Source: Bacillota bacterium (GTDB lineage Bacteria; Bacillota; Clostridia; Saccharofermentanales; UBA5734). From it: a stretch of 5,039 nt of DNA. Position 1 is the stretch's first letter, and every line of letters starts with the position of its first letter. The position numbers and the translations under genes are program-made. Under the pieces are notes generated by a model. It ran no database searches, was not told where the DNA came from, and was given only the letters and a program-made list of their open reading frames with translations. The stretch is taken from positions 1 through 5,039 of the forward strand of contig JAEXPB010000088.1 of NCBI GenBank assembly GCA_023438965.1, written 5' to 3'. Of this stretch, positions 3,871-5,039 are shown one piece after another.

Positions 3871-5039
3871 TCCGCAGCCGGCGATTGGCCGGTCTTCGGC
3901 TGTAGCCGGCGGCCCAGGGCCAATGTCCTGACCCGGCCGGCCAGGTTCCGGCCGGCCAGGCAGACGAAGCTGCAGGCCCCGCAATTCAGGCAATTTTCCG
4001 GATGATAGCGCGCGGCCGATTCCGGCTTGCCGTCGTCGACGGCAGCGGCGATTTCGCGCACCGGCAAGTGCACCGGGCAAACCGCGCCGCACAAGCCGCA
4101 GCGGGAGCATTGCGGCGATTCTTTGAAACGCGCCGCCCGGCCGGTGGCAATCAGGCTGACTTTGACGTCAGTCCGGTCATCATCCGCCACCAGCCGGGCT
4201 TCCATCAGGCCGCCGCCAATATGGGCGCCGACCAAGCCGGGCCGGACCCGGTCGAGAATCTCCTGTACGCCGGTGCCAAGCCGGACCCGGGCTACCTGGC
4301 CGGTTCGCCGCGTGAGATCGGCAATCGTCAGCAGGCGGGTATCCGCCGGCCGGTTCAGGCGAACAGCCTGGTTCAAATTGTATATGGTCTGGACATTCAG
4401 AACCAGGATGCCTTCGTTCGCCGGTATGGCGCCGCTATCCAGCGTCCGCCCCAACGTCTCCCGGATCAGCAGGCCTTCGGCGCCGGCCGGGTAAAAGTCC
4501 GGCACCCGATGCAGGCGGATTGGCGCCGGAAAAGCCAGGCCGGCGGTATTCCTGGCCGCCAGGGTCACCGTCGAAAAGGGCAGGCACCGGCCCAGCAGGT
4601 CGATCCCCTGGATGATCTCGTCCGCACGCTGTGCCAGGAGCCATTGATCCTGGAGCAGGCCAGGATCGCAGGCAACCGCATTGACGATCAGGTGCTTCTC
4701 CGCGGCCATGGACGCCTGGACAGCCTGGATTTTCCGGCTGGTCGGGAATCCCGCCCCGCCGAGGCCGCAAATCCCGCTATGCTCGATGCGCTGCAGAATT
4801 TCCTCAGCCGAAAGCTGCCCCGGGTTCGGGACTGCCGGATCAACCGCCAACCGGGTCGGTTCAGGGTCGCCCGCCAAGTCCAGAAAGGCCGCTTCGCCCG
4901 CAACAGGCTGCAACCGCTGCCGGCGGCCAAACCGCAACCGCCAGGAACAGCCCGGCTGATGGATCAGCCGGTCGGCCAGGCGGGAAAGGATATTGGCGGC
5001 CAGGATGCCGGCCGCCATGGCGACAGCCGTCCCGCCGGC
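3867..5039 (-). CDS. RnfC-like iron-sulfur flavoprotein, N-terminus cut by window edge
   Basis: This is a member of the RnfC superfamily (RnfC, PrdC, PduS), proteins that pass electrons between NAD(H), flavin and iron-sulfur clusters. Residue numbers here count from the ATG at 5018. That ATG has no ribosome site. The seven open codons before it read AGGTAVA, and GTAVAMAAGILAA fits the G-D-x-V-x-x-G-Q-x-I-A pattern of the family's N-terminal barrel-sandwich domain, so the true start is probably beyond 5039. Domains follow in the usual order. The Complex I 51-kDa-like region has GLGGAGFPT (85-93) and YPAGAEGLLI (176-185). The SLBB region is at about 225-275. Two C-terminal clusters use C304, C307, C310, C314 and C343, C346, C349, C353. 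Oddities: the usual ECEP motif is ACDP (116-119), and the proline after the last cluster cysteine is leucine. No rnfD follows; the gene ends against nudC. Superfamily is secure; subfamily is uncertain. Confidence 0.88.
   Translation of the reverse strand, partial: AGGTAVAMAAGILAANILSRLADRLIHQPGCSWRLRFGRRQRLQPVAGEAAFLDLAGDPEPTRLAVDPAVPNPGQLSAEEILQRIEHSGICGLGGAGFPTSRKIQAVQASMAAEKHLIVNAVACDPGLLQDQWLLAQRADEIIQGIDLLGRCLPFSTVTLAARNTAGLAFPAPIRLHRVPDFYPAGAEGLLIRETLGRTLDSGAIPANEGILVLNVQTIYNLNQAVRLNRPADTRLLTIADLTRRTGQVARVRLGTGVQEILDRVRPGLVGAHIGGGLMEARLVADDDRTDVKVSLIATGRAARFKESPQCSRCGLCGAVCPVHLPVREIAAAVDDGKPESAARYHPENCLNCGACSFVCLAGRNLAGRVRTLALGRRLQPKTGQSPAAD
3933..3960. repeat. 13-bp direct repeat with 15-bp period inside the RnfC-like gene
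   Basis: CCGGCCGGCCAGG occurs at 3933-3945 and again at 3948-3960, separated by TT. It encodes LAGRN-LAGR (residues 354-362) in frame, directly after the last cluster cysteine C353. The 15-bp period equals five codons, consistent with a small in-frame tandem duplication, although GC-rich codon bias could also produce it. Confidence 0.6.

Noticed and set aside
3846..3912. Repeated GCCGGC words around the nudC/RnfC-like junction as a bidirectional terminator or REP element
   Set aside because: GCCGGC is self-complementary and common in the coding sequence here. The copies are within codons, there is no T-run, and spacing is irregular.
3046..4110. A 354-codon open frame on the minus strand spanning nudC and the end of the RnfC-like gene
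   Set aside because: It crosses the two genes with secure motifs (Nudix box, 4Fe-4S cysteines) in other frames, and its Arg/Ala/Gly-rich product looks like a shadow frame.
5016..5018. ATG at 5018 as the true start of the RnfC-like gene
   Set aside because: No ribosome site precedes it, the frame is open to the window edge, and the upstream codons fit the family's N-terminal domain pattern. The gene is treated as truncated by the window.
1..5039. A novel defence, mobile or RNA-guided system
   Set aside because: All six genes are accounted for, five by known families. There are no repeat arrays, integrases, transposases, nucleases, reverse transcriptases or composition breaks to support such a system.

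Overview
The window looks like ordinary chromosomal DNA from a bacterium with clearly more than half G+C in its genes. Three of the genes have textbook GGAGG Shine-Dalgarno sites. The candidate promoters are of the housekeeping-sigma type (TATAAT or TAGAAT -10 boxes) and lie in AT-richer gaps. Together with the Zn-dependent phospholipase C-like and RnfC-like proteins, this suggests an anaerobic member of the Bacillota (Clostridia or a relative). That assignment is inference: there is no rRNA or other marker gene here.

Layout. Positions 1-2836 hold four genes, all on the minus strand. In transcription order they are: a Zn-dependent phospholipase C-like protein (2836-2261), a NIPSNAP-type small protein (2224-1889), an unrecognised membrane-anchored protein of 196 residues (1778-1188), and a Na+/phosphate cotransporter (1010 to the left edge, cut there). 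The gaps between them are 36, 110 and 177 bp and contain candidate promoters and dyads. They may therefore be several short transcription units rather than one tight operon. Positions 2837-3000 are a divergent promoter region. nudC (NADH pyrophosphatase / NAD-RNA decapping hydrolase) runs rightward at 3001-3870. It meets, tail to tail with a 4-bp overlap, a minus-strand RnfC-like iron-sulfur flavoprotein (3867 to the right edge, cut at its N-terminus).

Functional reading. The genes do not form an obvious pathway. The phosphate cotransporter and phospholipase-like protein could both touch phosphate or phospholipid handling. NudC and the RnfC-like protein both belong to families that handle nicotinamide nucleotides, but they are convergent and need not be co-regulated. 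The RnfC-like gene has no Rnf partner on its downstream side, and its family-conserved ECEP motif and second cluster motif are altered, so it is probably a stand-alone or specialised homologue.

I found no RNA gene, CRISPR array, insertion sequence or other mobile element, and no convincing new system. The longest stretch without a gene is 177 bp. The most useful leads are the divergent RnfC-like protein, the unrecognised anchored protein, and several small dyads sitting on or beside candidate promoters.
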